From an uncultured Blautia sp. (lineage in GTDB: Bacteria; Bacillota; Clostridia; Lachnospirales; Lachnospiraceae), in the NCBI GenBank assembly GCA_900547685.1, contig URHS01000001.1:28646-92645 (forward strand): a stretch of 64,000 bases of DNA, written 5' to 3'. Shown here piece after piece: positions 33,833 to 42,698 of the stretch. The notes below the pieces were generated by a model. That model had not been told where the DNA came from. It was given only the letters and a program-made list of their open reading frames with translations, and ran no database searches. Position 1 is the first letter of the stretch. The number at the start of each line of letters is the position of its first letter. Position numbers and translations under genes: made by a program.

Positions 33833-34453
33833 TTACAAGCTTTTCTCCCTTGTCCAAATTTTTCTTCCCTCTTTCAGACAGGGATATAAGAAATCATAAG
33901 TTCCATTTTTCTGTATCTCAATTTTTTGACACTCGGCCCAAAAAAAGGCAGCACAAATATATGCCGAGGGAAGAAATGGAGTTTCCTGATATTTTTCTGC
34001 TACACTGCATATTTTTTCAAAAGATACAAACTTCTCTCCCTCCAGAAAACTATATTCCATTCCAATACTTTTATGAAACAGATAAACAAAGGCAACCCAT
34101 GATTTTTCTGATCTGGATGTATGGCAAGTTCTAATTTCTTCTAATAATCCTAAAAGAATTTGAGCATTTTCTCTTTCCCTTGTATCTAAATATTCCCAGA
34201 ATACTCCTCTTTGATAAATACTTTTTTCTGCTGCCGATAAAATATATTCTTTCCAGTCTTTCTCCATTGTCTTCAGCATTTTTTCGACCTTGAAATTTTT
34301 ACAAAGAGCATATAAAAGAAAGTATGTGACATCTATATAATGCCCGGTTTCTACTTGTAATTCCTTGCAATATGAAAATTCTTCTCTCAGAAAAGATCTT
34401 TCCTCTTTTGTAGAAAAATATAACCCCTGAAATAAAATTCCCTGCGTTTTCAT
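33833..34453 (-). CDS. Hypothetical protein, 206 residues
   Basis: No family recognised. The protein is soluble-looking, helical, and rich in Cys, Tyr, Phe and Glu; it starts MKTQGILFQGLYFSTKEERS. There are eight Cys without a CxxC pattern. AGAGGT lies 8 nt upstream, and the gene has its own promoter at 34558-34586. It lies between tyrS and the decarboxylase operon with no functional hint. Confidence 0.65.
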   Translation of the reverse strand: MKTQGILFQGLYFSTKEERSFLREEFSYCKELQVETGHYIDVTYFLLYALCKNFKVEKMLKTMEKDWKEYILSAAEKSIYQRGVFWEYLDTRERENAQILLGLLEEIRTCHTSRSEKSWVAFVYLFHKSIGMEYSFLEGEKFVSFEKICSVAEKYQETPFLPSAYICAAFFWAECQKIEIQKNGTYDFLYPCLKEGRKIWTREKSL

Positions 34454-34557
34454 ATAACCTCTTTTCTGCCTGTATTAAATTTTGAAATGGATAATTCCGG
34501 ATAAGATTAGAATTCAGATATGTTTTTAGAAATTGAATACAGACTTGTCTTTTTTTC

Positions 34558-34586
34558 ATTTTACTACAGAAACCTTTTATACTCAA
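34558..34586 (-). promoter_or_regulatory. Promoter of the 206-residue hypothetical gene
   Basis: TTGAGT, 17 nt, TAAAAT on the minus strand, directly behind the tyrS terminator. Confidence 0.6.
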
Positions 34587-34598
34587 CAGACAATTTTG

Positions 34599-34634
34599 AC
34601 AAAAAGGGACGCTGCCCATTTGCAGTCGTCCCCA
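34599..34634 (-). terminator. Terminator of tyrS
   Basis: GGGACG and CTGC pair with GCAG and CGTCCC around a short loop; the minus strand runs into TTTTTG. Confidence 0.85.
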
Positions 34635-34640
34635 AAACTT

Positions 34641-35861
34641 TTACAATGTTACTTTTCTGAAATTTTTCTTTCCTTTTTTCAATACAATTCCATCGCCCTG
34701 TAGTTTTTCTCCCGGAACCAGATGTTTAATATCTGTAACTTTCTCTCCGTCAATAGATACACCGCCCTGTTCAATGGCACGTCTTGCCTCAGAACGTGTA
34801 TTTGCCAGTCCGCTTTTGTGCAAAAGAGAAATCAAGTCGATATTTCCGTCTACAAGGTCTGCTTCTTCGATTTTTGCAGATGGCATATTTGCTGCATTTC
34901 CGCTGCTGAATAATGCTCTTGCAGCTTCCTGTGCTTTTTCTGCTTCTTCTTTTCCATGTACTAATGCAGTTAATTCATAAGCTAAAATTTCTTTTGCCTT
35001 GTTTAACTGGCTTCCTTCCCATTTATCCATTTCATCAATCTGTTCCAAAGGAAGGAAAGTAAGCATACGGATACATTTTAAAACATCTGCATCAGCTACA
35101 TTTCTCCAATACTGATAAAAATCAAATGGTGATGTTTTATTTGGATCTAACCAAACTGCTCCGGATTGTGTTTTTCCCATTTTCTTACCTTCGGAATTTA
35201 AAAGCAGAGTAATGGTCATTGCACAAGCATTTTTGCCTAATTTTCTTCGAATTAATTCTGTTCCGCCCAGCATGTTACTCCACTGATCATCACCACCGAA
35301 CTGCATATTACATCCATATTTCTGGTACAACATATAGAAATCGTAACTCTGCATAATCATGTAATTAAACTCTAAAAAGCTCAGACCTTTCTCCATACGC
35401 TGTTTGTAACATTCTGCAGTAAGCATACGGTTTACAGAGAAATGCGGACCTACTTCTCTTAACAGCTCTACATAGTTCAAATCCAAAAGCCAGTCTGCAT
35501 TGTTTACCATCATTGCTTTTCCTTCTGAAAAGTCAATAAAACGCTCCATCTGCTTTTTAAAACAATCGCAGTTGTGCTGAATAATTTCCGGTGTCATCAT
35601 AGAACGCATGTCACTTCTTCCGGATGGGTCTCCGATATATCCTGTACCTCCACCAATTAATGCGATTGGTTTATTTCCTGCCATCTGCAAACGTTTCATC
35701 AAACATAATGCCATAAAATGTCCTACGTGAAGACTGTCTGCTGTAGGGTCAAAGCCAATATAGAAAGTAGCCTTCCCATTATTAATCAGTTCACGGATTT
35801 CTTCTTCATCTGTTACCTGAGCGATCAATCCTCTGGCAACCAATTCATCATAAATTTTCAT
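34641..35861 (-). CDS. tyrS: Tyrosyl-tRNA synthetase
   Basis: A 406-residue class I synthetase charging tRNA-Tyr. The HIGH-type motif is H45-V-G-H48, the KMSKS-type loop K227-M-G-K-T231, and the substrate region [14 protein letters not shown] is intact. The C-terminal S4 domain (about 345-406; [19 protein letters not shown]) completes the bacterial form. It is controlled by a tyrosine T-box leader with a strong promoter. Confidence 0.97.
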   Translation of the reverse strand: MKIYDELVARGLIAQVTDEEEIRELINNGKATFYIGFDPTADSLHVGHFMALCLMKRLQMAGNKPIALIGGGTGYIGDPSGRSDMRSMMTPEIIQHNCDCFKKQMERFIDFSEGKAMMVNNADWLLDLNYVELLREVGPHFSVNRMLTAECYKQRMEKGLSFLEFNYMIMQSYDFYMLYQKYGCNMQFGGDDQWSNMLGGTELIRRKLGKNACAMTITLLLNSEGKKMGKTQSGAVWLDPNKTSPFDFYQYWRNVADADVLKCIRMLTFLPLEQIDEMDKWEGSQLNKAKEILAYELTALVHGKEEAEKAQEAARALFSSGNAANMPSAKIEEADLVDGNIDLISLLHKSGLANTRSEARRAIEQGGVSIDGEKVTDIKHLVPGEKLQGDGIVLKKGKKNFRKVTL

Positions 35862-36208
35862 TTTATTTTTCTCCCTTCTGTTTTTCTGAGGACGAAGCTT
35901 TAAATTTTCCTATGCAATAAAAATACTCCCGTCCTCTTTATAATTATAAAAAGGACGAGAGCTATAAGCTTTCTCGTGTTACCACCTTTATTCACAGACA
36001 ATTCACATTGCCTGCCTCTGCAAGTACAGCCGAAGCGATACTCAAAATGCTATAACGTGCACCCTTCCGTCACATCCTACTCATTTCTTTTCAGTGTGAA
36101 GCTCCGAGATGTATTCATTCTCAGCTTCCTGCGCGCCTCTCATCACCCGGCTACTTTCTGTGCATTTCCCTGAAAATTACTTCTTCTCATCTTTGCTTTT
36201 TCATTTAC
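35862..36208 (-). promoter_or_regulatory. Tyrosine T-box leader of tyrS
   Basis: The leader has a stem I region with an AGTA motif near 36150, a specifier TAC (Tyr) at 36111-36113 within GAATACATCTC, and the T-box sequence AAAGGTGGTAACACG at about 35975-35990, whose TGGT can pair with the ACCA end of tRNA-Tyr. A terminator hairpin (ACGAGA with TCTCGT, 35955-35977) and TTTTT follow. Uncharged tRNA-Tyr is expected to favour the antiterminator. Unusual: a second perfect 14-bp hairpin at 35930-35957 overlaps the terminator. Confidence 0.9.
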
Positions 36209-36214
36209 AGCAAC

Positions 36215-36243
36215 AGTATACAAACTTCTACCATGGTTGTCAA
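36215..36243 (-). promoter_or_regulatory. Promoter of the tyrS T-box transcript
   Basis: TTGACA, 17 nt, TATACT on the minus strand; the TGA stop codon of the upstream oxidoreductase gene forms part of the -35. Confidence 0.75.
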
Positions 36244-37466
36244 GACATATTCCACTGGTATTCACCGTTTTCCTTAATGCCATAAAAGTCGCCAAAATTC
36301 AAATCTAAAATATTCTTCTGTATATGCTCTACAGAGATTTGATTTTTAATTAAATACTGCCAGATACCTCCATGAGAAATATCACCCTGAAGTAATGCGC
36401 CTACTACTTTTCCATTACGGATGATGACACGCTTATATTCTTTAGAGTCTTCTCTCACCACTACAGTATCTGTTTCTTCCGGAACAATCACTCCGATACA
36501 CATAGAAACAAGGCCGAAGAAATTGATGGTATTTTTAACAGCATAACGATCCGTATAAGCAATCTTTTTTCCACACATATTAAGAGCTGCTGTTTCTCCT
36601 TGTTTCTGTGCATTTGGCCAAATACCTGACAGTCCAGCTACATCTCCTGCAGCATAGACGTCTTTTGCCCCTGTTTCCAGATAATCGTCTACTTTAATAC
36701 CTCTGTCAATGACAATACCTTCTCCGTCCATGCCCGCTACCGCAGAACGAACACCGGCTGCTACGATTACCAAATCACACGGAATTTCTGCTCCGTTATC
36801 TAATACGATACAGGAAATATTTCCTGCATCATTCATCAAAGTATCTGCAGCCTTTCTTCCCAGATAGAAAGAAGCTCCTGCTTTTTCAAAACGCTTCTGA
36901 TATTCAAAAGCAGCTGTTTTATCCAGCTGAATAGGGAGAATTTGCTCTGCCATCTCTACAATAGAAACTTTCTTTCCTGTTTCCATAAGTCCGTAAGCAG
37001 CATCCAGCCCTACCAGACCGGAACCGATAATTACAATATTTTCTGCATTCTTTGCCATCTCATCAATGGCCTGAGCATCTCTTAAATGACGAAGACCGAA
37101 AACATTATTTGCTTCTCTTAATTTTCCTACAGGTGGGATAAAACTCTCCGCACCCGTAGCAATTAAAAGTTTATCGTATCCGATTTCATCGCCGTTTTCT
37201 GTAAACACCGTTTTCTTTATCGTATCCAGCTGATTTACCGTTTTTCCCTTTAACCAGGTAATCTTATTTTTTTCAAAAAAATCTGCAGCAATAAAATTAA
37301 TACCTTCTGCATCTCTTTCATGGCTGAGGAATTTATGCAGCATACAGCGTGAATGTACCTGTGTATCCGTAGATATAACAGTAATTTCACCTTGCGCATC
37401 TGTCTTGCGAATAGTCTTTGCAGCCATAATACCTGCTGCACCTGCTCCTAAAATCACATACTGCAT
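36240..37466 (-). CDS. FAD-dependent NAD(P)H oxidoreductase of the CODH cluster
   Basis: A 408-residue two-dinucleotide-fold flavoprotein. The FAD motif GAGAAGIMAAKTI begins at residue 7; the NAD(P) motif is VIIGSGLVGLDAAYGL near 150; the AAGDVAG flavin motif is near 275. Homologues beside cooS and a CooF-type ferredoxin are thought to pass electrons between the ferredoxin and NAD(P)+. It lies 4 nt after the ferredoxin gene, clearly in the cooS operon. Confidence 0.9.
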   Translation of the reverse strand: MQYVILGAGAAGIMAAKTIRKTDAQGEITVISTDTQVHSRCMLHKFLSHERDAEGINFIAADFFEKNKITWLKGKTVNQLDTIKKTVFTENGDEIGYDKLLIATGAESFIPPVGKLREANNVFGLRHLRDAQAIDEMAKNAENIVIIGSGLVGLDAAYGLMETGKKVSIVEMAEQILPIQLDKTAAFEYQKRFEKAGASFYLGRKAADTLMNDAGNISCIVLDNGAEIPCDLVIVAAGVRSAVAGMDGEGIVIDRGIKVDDYLETGAKDVYAAGDVAGLSGIWPNAQKQGETAALNMCGKKIAYTDRYAVKNTINFFGLVSMCIGVIVPEETDTVVVREDSKEYKRVIIRNGKVVGALLQGDISHGGIWQYLIKNQISVEHIQKNILDLNFGDFYGIKENGEYQWNMS

Positions 37467-37470
37467 CTGC

Positions 37471-37917
37471 CTACACCTCCTCTACCCAGATTGCCTGTTT
37501 TGGACAGGCTTTTACACAACTTGGTTCTTCACCCTTCTCAATACAAAAGTCACATTTAATGACTTTTGTATGAGTTGTTTCATCAGGTTTCAAAACGCCG
37601 TAAGGGCAATTCATTACACACATAAAGCAAGAACCACATTTTTCAGCATCATACTGTACATGACCTGTTTTTTCATCCTTTTTCAGCGCACCGCTCATAC
37701 AGGACATTACACATTCCGGTTGCTCACAATGTCTGCAAAACACAGGTGTGTAGGTTCCATCTGGATTTTTATATATAAAATTTCTGGATTCATTTGTAAT
37801 ATCTGTCAAATCTAAGGTGTAAACATTTCCATTATCTTTTCTATGTGCCTGCATACATGCTACGGAACAGCTTTTACAACCGTCACATTTGGCAGCGTCA
37901 ATCATTATTCTTCTCAT
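37471..37917 (-). CDS. cooF: CooF-like four-cluster ferredoxin
   Basis: A 148-residue polyferredoxin with four [4Fe-4S] motifs: CDGCKSCSVAC, CRHCEQPECVMSC, CGSCFMCVMNC and CDFCIEKGEEPSCVKAC. This is the CooF/HycB-type layout that carries electrons from CODH to a partner. It lies 33 nt after cooS and 4 nt before the FAD oxidoreductase. Confidence 0.92.
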   Translation of the reverse strand: MRRIMIDAAKCDGCKSCSVACMQAHRKDNGNVYTLDLTDITNESRNFIYKNPDGTYTPVFCRHCEQPECVMSCMSGALKKDEKTGHVQYDAEKCGSCFMCVMNCPYGVLKPDETTHTKVIKCDFCIEKGEEPSCVKACPKQAIWVEEV

Positions 37918-37950
37918 CAGATACCCCCGTTCTGTATCATTGAACTTATT

Positions 37951-39834
37951 TTAGATATTTAATCCTGCACGTCTTTCTTCAATAATTTTATCAAGAATAT
38001 CTGCACTTTCTTTTGCATCCGGATTGATAATTACCTGTCCGCCTGTGAGGTTCTTCATATCTTCAGTTAAAAGTTTTACTGCTGTTTCACTTCCTGTAAC
38101 AAATGGAGGAAGTCCTAAATGCAATGGAAGTCCCAATGCCAGTCCGAAGCATCCATCTGCAAGAGCCTGTTCCTCTAACCACTGTGCCGCAGAAAGAACT
38201 AATGGAAGCTGAGGAATATCTACGCCAATCGCTTCTGCTAATTCTGTAGCTACAATTTCAAGACGTCCAATTGCAAGACATGGGCCAAAGTTCAATACCG
38301 GAGGAATATTTAATTTTTCACATACAGCACGAAGCTTTGGACCGGCATATTTTGCTGCTTCCGGTGTCATAAGTCCGCAGTTTTCAATACCGCCTGAAGA
38401 ACATCCTGCTGTCAGTACCAGAATATCTTTTGCAATTAATTCTTTTGTCAATTCCACAGAAAGAACATCATGTCCTCCTGCTGTCAGGTTAGAACATCCA
38501 ACTACACCTGCAATACCTTTGATATCACCGGATACAATTAAATCAATTAACGGTTTCCAGTTGCCGCCTAAAAATTCTTTTAAAGAACCTTCTGAAACAC
38601 CGGTTAAAGTATGGTCATTTCCGTGTTCCGGCATTAAATTCATAGGAACATTACCGCGTCTTGCTTTGTATGCCTCAATAATTTCATCGATAATTTCTTC
38701 GCTCTGTTTTTCTCTTTCTTCAAAAACAAATGGTTTCAGTTCTGCATTTGCTTTCTTTGCTACACTGTCAAGACAAATCTGTTTAATCTTTAATTCATCA
38801 CAGATTGGCTCAATACCCGGAAGTGTACAGTTAAATTCAGAAAGAACTGCATCAATACCGCCTGTAGCAAGTACCGCTTCACTTGTATAGTTATTGCCTG
38901 CATGACCGTCAAATACTTCTTCATAATGAGCGCCTCTAAGTTGCAAATCCTGACCGACACAAGTACAGCCAACCAGTTTAAAACCTTTTGCTCCTGCTGC
39001 TTTCGCTTTTTCTACTGCTTCTTTGGATGTAAGTCTTTCCTGCAAGTCTACAAAGATTGTATGCTGATGTCCTGTAATCATAATGTTAATATAGTCCGGA
39101 TCAATCACACGAAGTCCAACAGGAGCCATACGAAGTTCAGGCTCTCCCAAAAGTACATCGTTTAACAGGTTTGTAAGAGTCAATCCATATAAACCTGTAG
39201 AAATACCCAGTTTCAAACAATCTGTATACATATCAACAGGATCAGAGTTTAAGTTTGTAGAACATTTTACTACGCCATGGAACACTTCACTTTTCGCACC
39301 GCCAGGTAAAATACCTAATTCCTGCCATTTCTTAAAACGAGGTGCATAAGCCATTTTTTCAACTAATTCCATTTTTTCGTATTCCGGTTTATATAAATCA
39401 TCTAAAACTTTCTGAGCCACCTGTTTTGCAGTGTCCCACTTATCTGCTCCCTGAATGCCAAAAATCTCAGCAAGTCTTGCAAGGGATTTTTCACCTTTGA
39501 TCTCACCTTTTATTTCAGCAGTTTTCTTTACATTCAATGCTGTATTTTCCACAATATGAATATAGCAACCGGAACCACTTGCCACTGCACGAAGGAAGTT
39601 ACGTGCAACAATAACATCTGCTGTAGCGCCACAAATTCCTCTTGGAGCTTTTGGTGTAATACGACATGGACCATTTGAACAAAGACGGCAGCATACTCCC
39701 TGTAAACCAAAGCCACATTTTGTACTTTGTCCTTCTACTCTATGATGAGAAGTTTCCATAGGTAAATTACGGATAAATCCCTCTAAAGGCTTATCTGCAC
39801 TGGCACATGTATTGCATCCAAAACACTTATTCAT
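37951..39834 (-). CDS. cooS: Carbon monoxide dehydrogenase catalytic subunit-like protein (CooS), divergent
   Basis: A 627-residue Ni-Fe-S CODH homologue. D-cluster C40/C48 and B-cluster C49, C52, C57, C68 (CGFGLQGVCCRLCSNGPC) are intact. Likely C-cluster ligands are H256 (GHQH), C292 (GCTCVG), C336 (FNC), C447 (VGC), C478 (AGC) and C519 (GPC). The usual HEKA catalytic Lys segment reads EEQALADG (Q556), and the A-H-x-x-H stretch after the B cluster reads C90-Y-I-H-I, so the normal acid-base set for CO oxidation appears altered. CODH, ferredoxin and FAD oxidoreductase form one operon; no CooC or ACS genes are near. Its promoter carries an IscR-like site. Confidence 0.9.
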   Translation of the reverse strand: MNKCFGCNTCASADKPLEGFIRNLPMETSHHRVEGQSTKCGFGLQGVCCRLCSNGPCRITPKAPRGICGATADVIVARNFLRAVASGSGCYIHIVENTALNVKKTAEIKGEIKGEKSLARLAEIFGIQGADKWDTAKQVAQKVLDDLYKPEYEKMELVEKMAYAPRFKKWQELGILPGGAKSEVFHGVVKCSTNLNSDPVDMYTDCLKLGISTGLYGLTLTNLLNDVLLGEPELRMAPVGLRVIDPDYINIMITGHQHTIFVDLQERLTSKEAVEKAKAAGAKGFKLVGCTCVGQDLQLRGAHYEEVFDGHAGNNYTSEAVLATGGIDAVLSEFNCTLPGIEPICDELKIKQICLDSVAKKANAELKPFVFEEREKQSEEIIDEIIEAYKARRGNVPMNLMPEHGNDHTLTGVSEGSLKEFLGGNWKPLIDLIVSGDIKGIAGVVGCSNLTAGGHDVLSVELTKELIAKDILVLTAGCSSGGIENCGLMTPEAAKYAGPKLRAVCEKLNIPPVLNFGPCLAIGRLEIVATELAEAIGVDIPQLPLVLSAAQWLEEQALADGCFGLALGLPLHLGLPPFVTGSETAVKLLTEDMKNLTGGQVIINPDAKESADILDKIIEERRAGLNI

Positions 39835-39880
39835 ACTTAATATCCTCCTGATATGTACAATAATTTTTTAATCTGTTAAG

Positions 39881-39914
39881 ATTATAACAATTCTTAACTA
39901 AATTAGTCAAGTAT
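39881..39914 (-). promoter_or_regulatory. cooS promoter with IscR type-1-like operator
   Basis: TTGACT, 18 nt, extended -10 TGTTATAAT on the minus strand. The -35 lies within the near-perfect dyad CTTGACTAATTTAGTTAAG. Over the 25 bases 39890-39914 it matches the E. coli IscR type-1 consensus, as I recall it, at 23 positions (ATAC..GACT..AGT..). A second dyad GTTAAGA/TCTTAAC flanks the -10. Confidence 0.7.
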
Positions 39915-39940
39915 AACTTATATGATTTTTCTTTTCTTTT

Positions 39941-41416
39941 TTATTTTATCTGAAATTCCTGAATTTTCTCTTTTAAAGCAGCTTCTCTTTCCTGTATCAA
40001 AAGTGATTGACTCTCTTTCAAATAGCTTTCGCATCCATGTTCTGCTATAAATTCAGCAATCCTTTCGTTACGCGACAACATTGATAAAAAAATAGTTAAC
40101 TCTTGTCCTGTTTTGCCACTTTTCTTTACTGCCAAAATCTCTTTTTCCAATAAAACTTGAATTTCTTCCTCTTGGTGTTTTAAATTCAAAGTTTCTCTGT
40201 AAAAATCTTTTTTCACAGCTGAAAATCCATTTTCTTTTAATATCCATTTCCTCTCGTCTAACCATTTCGTGATATTTTTATCAATCTTTTGATTTTCCTT
40301 TGACAAAAGTCCTTGTTCCGAAAGAATTTTTCCCTGTTTTTTCCTTCTTTCTATCGTCTGAGAAAAAAGAGTCTGTATCTCCTTCGGCTCCTCTGTAATA
40401 GATTTTTTTAACTTTTTTAGTTCTTCATACAAACCATTTATATAGACTTTCTCTTTCTGGTATTCTATTACCTTTCCCTGCAGTTCTCCTTCCAAAAGCT
40501 GCATAAGTAAAACTTTTTCCTCAAAATCAACATGAAAAAGCATTTTTTCTTTATCTTCTAAAGAGTACTTCTGATACTTTTCTTCATAAGTTTTAAACAA
40601 CTTATAAAAACCAAAAAAATCTCCTGCCACTTCCTCATGCTGCACATATTCTTTAATCAAATCCTCCGTTATGGGGACTTTCATTTCTTCATAGCTTTGC
40701 AAAATTCTGGATAAATCTTCCCAACCCCTGGCAGTTACAAAACAGCTTCCTTCCTGTCGTTCTTCTATGCGATAAAAATTTTCTGCTTTTAACTGCAAGT
40801 AACTGCGTATTCCTAAATGGACACCTTGCTTAGCTGCATATTGATCCCAGACTGAATGACTTTCCTGAATTTCTATTTTCTTCACCCTATCAAGAGTCAC
40901 AATATCAAATTCCCGCACAGACTTATTATATCGTTCCGGATTTCCCGCCGCTACAATACACCAACCCTTTGGAAGTTTATGCACTCCGAAAGTCTTATTC
41001 TGCAAAAGCTGCAGCATGGTAGGTGCCAAGGTTTCTGAAACGCAATTAATCTCGTCCAAAAATAAAATTCCTGTTTCTACACCCTCTTTTTCTATACATT
41101 CGTACACCGATGCAATCATTTCACTCATGGTATATTCTGTAACTGTATATTCCTTTCCTTGAAACACTCTCTTTTCCAAAACCGGCAGTCCTACTGCACT
41201 TTGCCTTGTATGATGTGTCAGTGTATACTCCACAAGCCCTATTTTTTCTTCCTCTGCAATCTGCTTCATAATGGCAGTTTTTCCAATGCCCGGAGGTCCC
41301 ATCAGCAGTACCGGTCTTTGATACTGTACAGGAATTTTATAATTTCCTTCTTCATCTTTTGTCGTATAAGCTCTCAGCGTATTAATAATTTCCTGTTTTG
41401 CTTCTGCAATATTCAT
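39941..41416 (-). CDS. MoxR-family AAA+ ATPase with long charged C-terminus
   Basis: A 491-residue MoxR-type ATPase. Walker A is GPPGIGKT at 40-47, Walker B ILFLDEINCV near 120, and sensor 1 is AAGNPERYN. MoxR ATPases act as chaperones or metal-insertion motors together with a VWA partner, encoded here 12 nt upstream. The C-terminal 220 residues are strongly charged and helical, longer than in short MoxR proteins. It is the last gene of a three-gene operon and ends 106 nt before cooS, which has its own promoter. Confidence 0.88.
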   Translation of the reverse strand: MNIAEAKQEIINTLRAYTTKDEEGNYKIPVQYQRPVLLMGPPGIGKTAIMKQIAEEEKIGLVEYTLTHHTRQSAVGLPVLEKRVFQGKEYTVTEYTMSEMIASVYECIEKEGVETGILFLDEINCVSETLAPTMLQLLQNKTFGVHKLPKGWCIVAAGNPERYNKSVREFDIVTLDRVKKIEIQESHSVWDQYAAKQGVHLGIRSYLQLKAENFYRIEERQEGSCFVTARGWEDLSRILQSYEEMKVPITEDLIKEYVQHEEVAGDFFGFYKLFKTYEEKYQKYSLEDKEKMLFHVDFEEKVLLMQLLEGELQGKVIEYQKEKVYINGLYEELKKLKKSITEEPKEIQTLFSQTIERRKKQGKILSEQGLLSKENQKIDKNITKWLDERKWILKENGFSAVKKDFYRETLNLKHQEEEIQVLLEKEILAVKKSGKTGQELTIFLSMLSRNERIAEFIAEHGCESYLKESQSLLIQEREAALKEKIQEFQIK

Positions 41417-41428
41417 TGTCTTCTCCTA

Positions 41429-42697
41429 TTATCTTTCGTCCATATAGAGAATATTTATCCAGTCCGGAACATTAGCCTCCTCCGGCGGTTCTTTTGTCAA
41501 TAAAAAAACAGCTTCATAATCCGGCTTTTCTCTTGGATAAATCCCATCTCCATCGGTAAAATACAAAAGTGCTTTTAAATTTTTCAGCTTTCCATCTGTA
41601 ATCATCTTATTTACATATTGAAATACCGGCCGAAAATCTGTTCCGCCTTGCCCCTGTATTTTGATATGCCGCAAATATTCTTTCCATTCCTTTTCACAAG
41701 TGACTCTTACGTCTTCCTGCACATAGCAATCACACTGTATAATATGTACTCGCAGTTTTTTAAAAAAATTTTCCTGCTGCCCTAAAACTGCATAAATTTC
41801 CTGTAAAAATCGCTGTACCGTAGGTCTTTTGCACGATGCAGACGTATCAATAGCTATGACTAATTCTTCCAACTTTTTTGCCTCTGTATATTCCAAAGGT
41901 TCTAAAAGAGGCAGATTTTTATAATGAGAAAGTCCATATAAATATGGAATATAATCAAACGTTTCCATATCTAGCTGCAATTCTTCTCTTTCTACAGTAA
42001 ACTTCCTTAAAAATTTATAATAACTTCTTTTTCTCTCTTCTTGAAGTTCATACCACTCCTGCTTATGACCTTGCTGTGCACCTCTCCTTCCAAATCCCAT
42101 TCCGCTGCCATCATCGCCTCCTGCTTTTAAAGAAAATGCACACTCTACGAGTTTTTCTATTCGCTCTTCTTTTACATCTTTCCAAAGAGTGTGATTGTCC
42201 TGTTCAAAGCACTTTCTCCAAAATTCTATTTCACTTGAAGAAAGATTTTTCTTTTTCAGTCTTTCCTGCACAATTTCTGCCGACAATCCTTCCCCTTTTT
42301 CCCATATTTGATCACAGAACTCTCTGGCTGATTCTGACATTTTTCCTATAAGTTCCTTTTGCCCCAGTGCATCAATGGTATATTCTACTACCATATCACA
42401 AGCTAAATTCCACAAAGAGGAGATTTCTATATTCCCCTTTACTTGTCCATACAGTAAATGAAACAACGTATGAAAAAAGAAACGATTTATTCCCATTATT
42501 CCTTTTTCCATATAAAGTTGAAGAAAAAATGTTGGCTCATAGAAAATTTCCTTTCCATCTGTTCCTGTTAAAAAACTCTTTTGAAAACCGGAAAATGCCA
42601 TTCGGAAAATCTGATAAAATCCCGGACTTTCACAACAAAATTTTGTTAAGGCAAGTTCTTTTACTTCGTCACATAAATATTCTTCTTTCGTTTTCAT
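41429..42697 (-). CDS. VWA protein with degenerate metallopeptidase-like N-terminal domain (DUF2201 type)
   Basis: A 422-residue protein like the DUF2201/COG3864 family. The N-terminal domain keeps the family pattern HxxxH...WNLACDMVVE, but the zincin Glu is missing: H76-T-L-F-H80 instead of HExxH. The C-terminal VWA has a full MIDAS: D284-T-S286-A-S288, T353-D354 in GGTDF, and TDGDG at 381-385. It lies 1 nt after the arginase-fold gene and 12 nt before the MoxR ATPase, the normal MoxR-VWA pairing. Confidence 0.85.
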   Translation of the reverse strand: MKTKEEYLCDEVKELALTKFCCESPGFYQIFRMAFSGFQKSFLTGTDGKEIFYEPTFFLQLYMEKGIMGINRFFFHTLFHLLYGQVKGNIEISSLWNLACDMVVEYTIDALGQKELIGKMSESAREFCDQIWEKGEGLSAEIVQERLKKKNLSSSEIEFWRKCFEQDNHTLWKDVKEERIEKLVECAFSLKAGGDDGSGMGFGRRGAQQGHKQEWYELQEERKRSYYKFLRKFTVEREELQLDMETFDYIPYLYGLSHYKNLPLLEPLEYTEAKKLEELVIAIDTSASCKRPTVQRFLQEIYAVLGQQENFFKKLRVHIIQCDCYVQEDVRVTCEKEWKEYLRHIKIQGQGGTDFRPVFQYVNKMITDGKLKNLKALLYFTDGDGIYPREKPDYEAVFLLTKEPPEEANVPDWINILYMDER

Positions 42698-42698
42698 T

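Noticed and set aside
34299..34619. A 106-codon minus-strand frame
   Set aside because: It runs across the tyrS terminator and overlaps the 206-residue gene out of frame; composition looks non-coding.
38519..38890. A 123-codon plus-strand frame
   Set aside because: It is antisense to the C-cluster region of cooS.
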